The notes under the pieces were generated by a model that saw nothing but the letters and a program-made list of their open reading frames with translations, was not told where the DNA came from and ran no database searches. Shown here piece by piece: positions 61,283 through 64,000 of a stretch of DNA of 64,000 nucleotides. Positions within the stretch are counted from its first letter, which is position 1, and the number at the start of each line of letters is the position of its first letter. This stretch comes from Macquaria australasica. Taxonomy: Eukaryota > Chordata > Actinopteri > Centrarchiformes > Percichthyidae. Location: the NCBI GenBank assembly GCA_005408345.1, contig SEMN01000059.1:248001-312000 (forward strand), written 5' to 3'. The position numbers and the translations under genes were made by a program.

Positions 61283-64000
61283 TCAAGCAAACCTGAAGAA
61301 GCTAGTTAAGTGGAGGCATTAAAGGAATGTATCCAGTGAGTTACTCCAATTGTTTTCCTTTCTGTCATCGATATATAGTTGAAACAAAAAAAAAGTCTCT
61401 TGTTTAATCATTTTACATTAAGAGACCTAACAAGCTTCCGACCTTTAGCTCATGTACTGTGATGAAACGCATCAATGCTAGTGTTAATATAAACATTTCT
61501 TACCAAATGTATAAAAGTCTGCATTTCATGGATTGAAAGTGACTCTACTGTTTTTAAATCAGCCCTGAACCTGCAAGGCCAATACTGACATAGAGTCAAC
61601 CGGTTGGGACTTAACTACGTGATGAGATTTATATTAAAAAAAGACTCTAATCACAAGGCCGCACTTCCTGCAGTTGTTGTTCCTTCACTTGTTGCGTTTT
61701 TTTAAAATATGCTGAGAGAGAAGGCTCTAGCAGAATTTGAGGGTGTAGTTACACTTTAAATTTCCATTGTAAAAAATGGAATTTAGGGATTGAGCACACA
61801 ATCTACAATGAAATCCTACAATGTAACAATATCAGTGATACTAACACTGAGTGCTGTTGTGAATATGAATTTTTACATCATATCAGTAATTGCTTAAAAT
61901 TGGTTATTATTTAATGGTACATAGTTGGTCTACATGTAACAACAGAAATCACAGAAATTACATGGCACTCAATCAATGCTATTACAAAATAATTATAAAG
62001 TAATACAAATATTTATTTACACATTGTACACATTTTTATTTTTGTAAAGATTTCTTAATATACTGCACATATATATAATGATAAACTCCTATTAAAGTCA
62101 CTGGGAACTACACAAGACAAACCTGGCACACTTGTTACTTACACAGCTTTTACTTTGAGAAAAAGTGTTGTTGTGCTTCTATTTATTTGAACAAAAACTA
62201 GACTAATTATAGCTTTATTTAAATAACATGTATTTATGTATCATTATAATTTTCCCTTTCATTCACTCTTTCATACACACACACACACACACTCATACCG
62301 ATGGAGGCAGAGCCATACAAGCCACTGGCGTACCCATTGGGAGCAACTTGGGGTTCAGTGTCTTGCTCAAGGACACTTCGACACGTGGAGCCGGGGACCG
62401 AGCGGCCAACCCTGCAATTAATGAACCACCCGCTCTACCTCCTGGGCCACAGTCACCCTAGAGATGACTAGTGTAGGATTCCTATTTCTTCTTTAGTTGT
62501 GTACTGCCCCCATAAAAAGCCTACTGCACCACTTAGAGCACAGACCCCCTAAACACTTTGGATCTGGGCTTGATCCAGTAGCGCAGTCACTGGAAGATAA
62601 TAAAACAGGCAGACATTGAAGAATCAAGCAGTTTGTTTTTAAGTCCTGCTTTAATGACATTATTCAGCAATAATGGACCCATAAGCTCTCTTAACTGGTG
62701 ATTTACTAGCAGAACTACATTTATATATGATGTCATACTCCATACAGTAAATGTCAAATCAAATCACAGTTTAATGTAATTCTTTCAGGGAGTACAGAAA
62801 ACAGGCATCACCCACTGTTCTTAAGGAAAATCTACTATGAAAATCAGTGACTTGAAAGAGAAGACAACGATGTAAGCTATGTATTTATAAGCTCTGCTGG
62901 GCAGCTCTATTCAGAATTCTCCTCCTGTGCAGAATATAGGTCAGACCTTTCTCCAAAAGCTTAATGCAGCCATGCAAACAGATCCAAATCTCAGATTCAA
63001 CACTGCAGTTTTTACAATGTAATATGATCCTGCATGAAGCCCTGACCTTTCGTATCTGCAAGATAAAAGGTTTTAAAATGAACTATACAACTGCTTTTAT
63101 TTCTAATAGATTCACAACTACAACACTGTGAATGTGAAGGATTAATGAAATGACCATGCTACGATAATGATAATGATAGGAAACACAAGTCTTTTTCCAA
63201 GCAGCTGTGGAATGACCTTCAGCGTGAGTTTAGAGCCGAGTTCATTCAGGACAAAGAATTTTAAGGTCAGTCAGAAAAAGGAAAAGACTTTTTCATCTTG
63301 TTTTGATGCTACTGAATTCACTTCATATCATGTCAGTTGTCGCTGAATCCTGAATACAATAATTTAAACAGACAAAATAAAAAACGAGTGCTGCCTACAG
63401 GAACTGAAACTTCACATACAAAAACACTAAAGAAGAAAAAAGCGATCAATCGTTTAGAGGAATTGCAACCATGGTAATGTAAAACTCCAAGGCTATCTTT
63501 GATTATAAAAGAAGCAGGGTCCAACTTAAGGTCCAACTCCTGTGGACCCGAGTTCAGTAGCAAGGAGGAAGAGAAGAGCGTGATACAGCATGTTAGCATG
63601 TTGCTTGACTCCTTTTCACACAGGACTTTATCATATAGTAAGTATTATTAACATCACTTTGTTAATAATAGCTAAATATTGTTTCTTGAAGTGTGTTAGG
63701 TGCAAAAGAAATGCTAAATTAGCCAGTGCTAATGTTATTGTAGCTAAAGATTAATCAGATGCATTTGAAGGTCAGCCTGTTGCACAAGCTAATATTGTCA
63801 GACAATATGATAGCACGCATTTAAAATGTTCAAAATTTTGTAGTGGGTTCTCTTAAATGTCCTGTATTGTACACTGCATTGTTGAATATCAAAAGAATAC
63901 TCCAACCAGCAGAGGTCAGTAATATCTCCCAGGAGCATGAAAAGAGGTCTTAGAGAGATGACCTTCCTAAAAATTAGACCAGAAGATAAAACTCAAAACA
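61283..64000. other. Right end of window: non-coding apart from SINE
   Basis: AT-rich DNA with a SINE at 62274-62460 and acceptor-like sites at 61379, 62790 and 63109 that could begin a terminal exon of the plus-strand gene. AATAAA-like words occur (for example near 63375) but no single 3' end is convincing. The 88-codon minus-strand frame at 63333-63599 has a hydrophobic start but no other support. Confidence 0.5.
62274..62460 (-). mobile_element. tRNA-derived SINE, minus strand, with CA-repeat tail
   Basis: Read on the minus strand it begins GTGGCCCAGGAGGTAGAGCG, which resembles a tRNA A box. It continues with a B-box-like GGTTGGCCGCTCGGTCCCCG and the fish-SINE body GTCCTTGAGCAAGACACTGA and CCAAGTTGCTCCCAATGGGT. 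It ends in a (TG)n tail (plus-strand CA run 62274-62292). The 77- and 61-codon plus-strand frames here are readings of this element. Confidence 0.75.

Noticed and set aside
62228..62461. 77-codon plus-strand frame
   Set aside because: It is a reading through a CA repeat and a minus-strand tRNA-derived SINE.
62790..62872. Acceptor and donor-bounded 83-nt segment as an internal exon
   Set aside because: All three frames contain stops. It could only be a terminal exon (11 codons to TAA), and two other acceptors compete for that role.

Overview
The window looks like teleost fish nuclear DNA. It is AT-rich, with long non-coding stretches, short GT-AG introns, many dinucleotide microsatellites and several fish-type short interspersed and miniature inverted-repeat elements. 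There is no bacterial-style gene organisation. Most open frames of 60-100 codons here look like chance openings or lie inside repeats.

Left end (1 to about 7,600, minus strand): the one gene I recognise is alpha-neurexin-1 (nrxn1; I cannot say whether the a or b paralogue). Its first coding exon is at 4429-5140. It carries the signal peptide, the first LNS domain and the first EGF repeat, and ends at a consensus donor just where alternative splice site 1 begins in the family. Everything to its left is intron. A likely acceptor just upstream of the ATG implies a separate non-coding first exon further right, plausibly in the CpG-denser stretch around 7.0-7.6 kb.

Plus strand: scattered short exons appear to belong to one gene that I do not recognise. 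The best are 19801-19883, 60634-60740 and 60825-60904. They have good splice sites on both sides, one open frame each, matching intron phases, and more CpG than their surroundings. A further exon at 12427-12464 fits upstream, and 24074-24169 is a weaker phase-compatible candidate. If correct, this gene runs away from nrxn1 and continues beyond the window or ends in its last 3 kb.

The rest is intron or intergenic DNA with mobile-element remnants: a 430-bp hAT-like MITE with an 8-bp target duplication (16376-16805) inside an older inverted-repeat unit; two other inverted-repeat elements (13783-14383, 22633-23330); three copies of one fold-back family (25.4, 27.4, 56.1 kb); a V-SINE (31.1 kb) and other tRNA-derived SINE pieces (44.9, 62.3 kb); an internally deleted LINE (34.25-35.77 kb) and a LINE 3' tail (60.9 kb); and two LTR-like segments (32.5, 46.5 kb). 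I see no CRISPR array, phage, operon or convincing RNA gene. The most interesting item is the unrecognised plus-strand gene.
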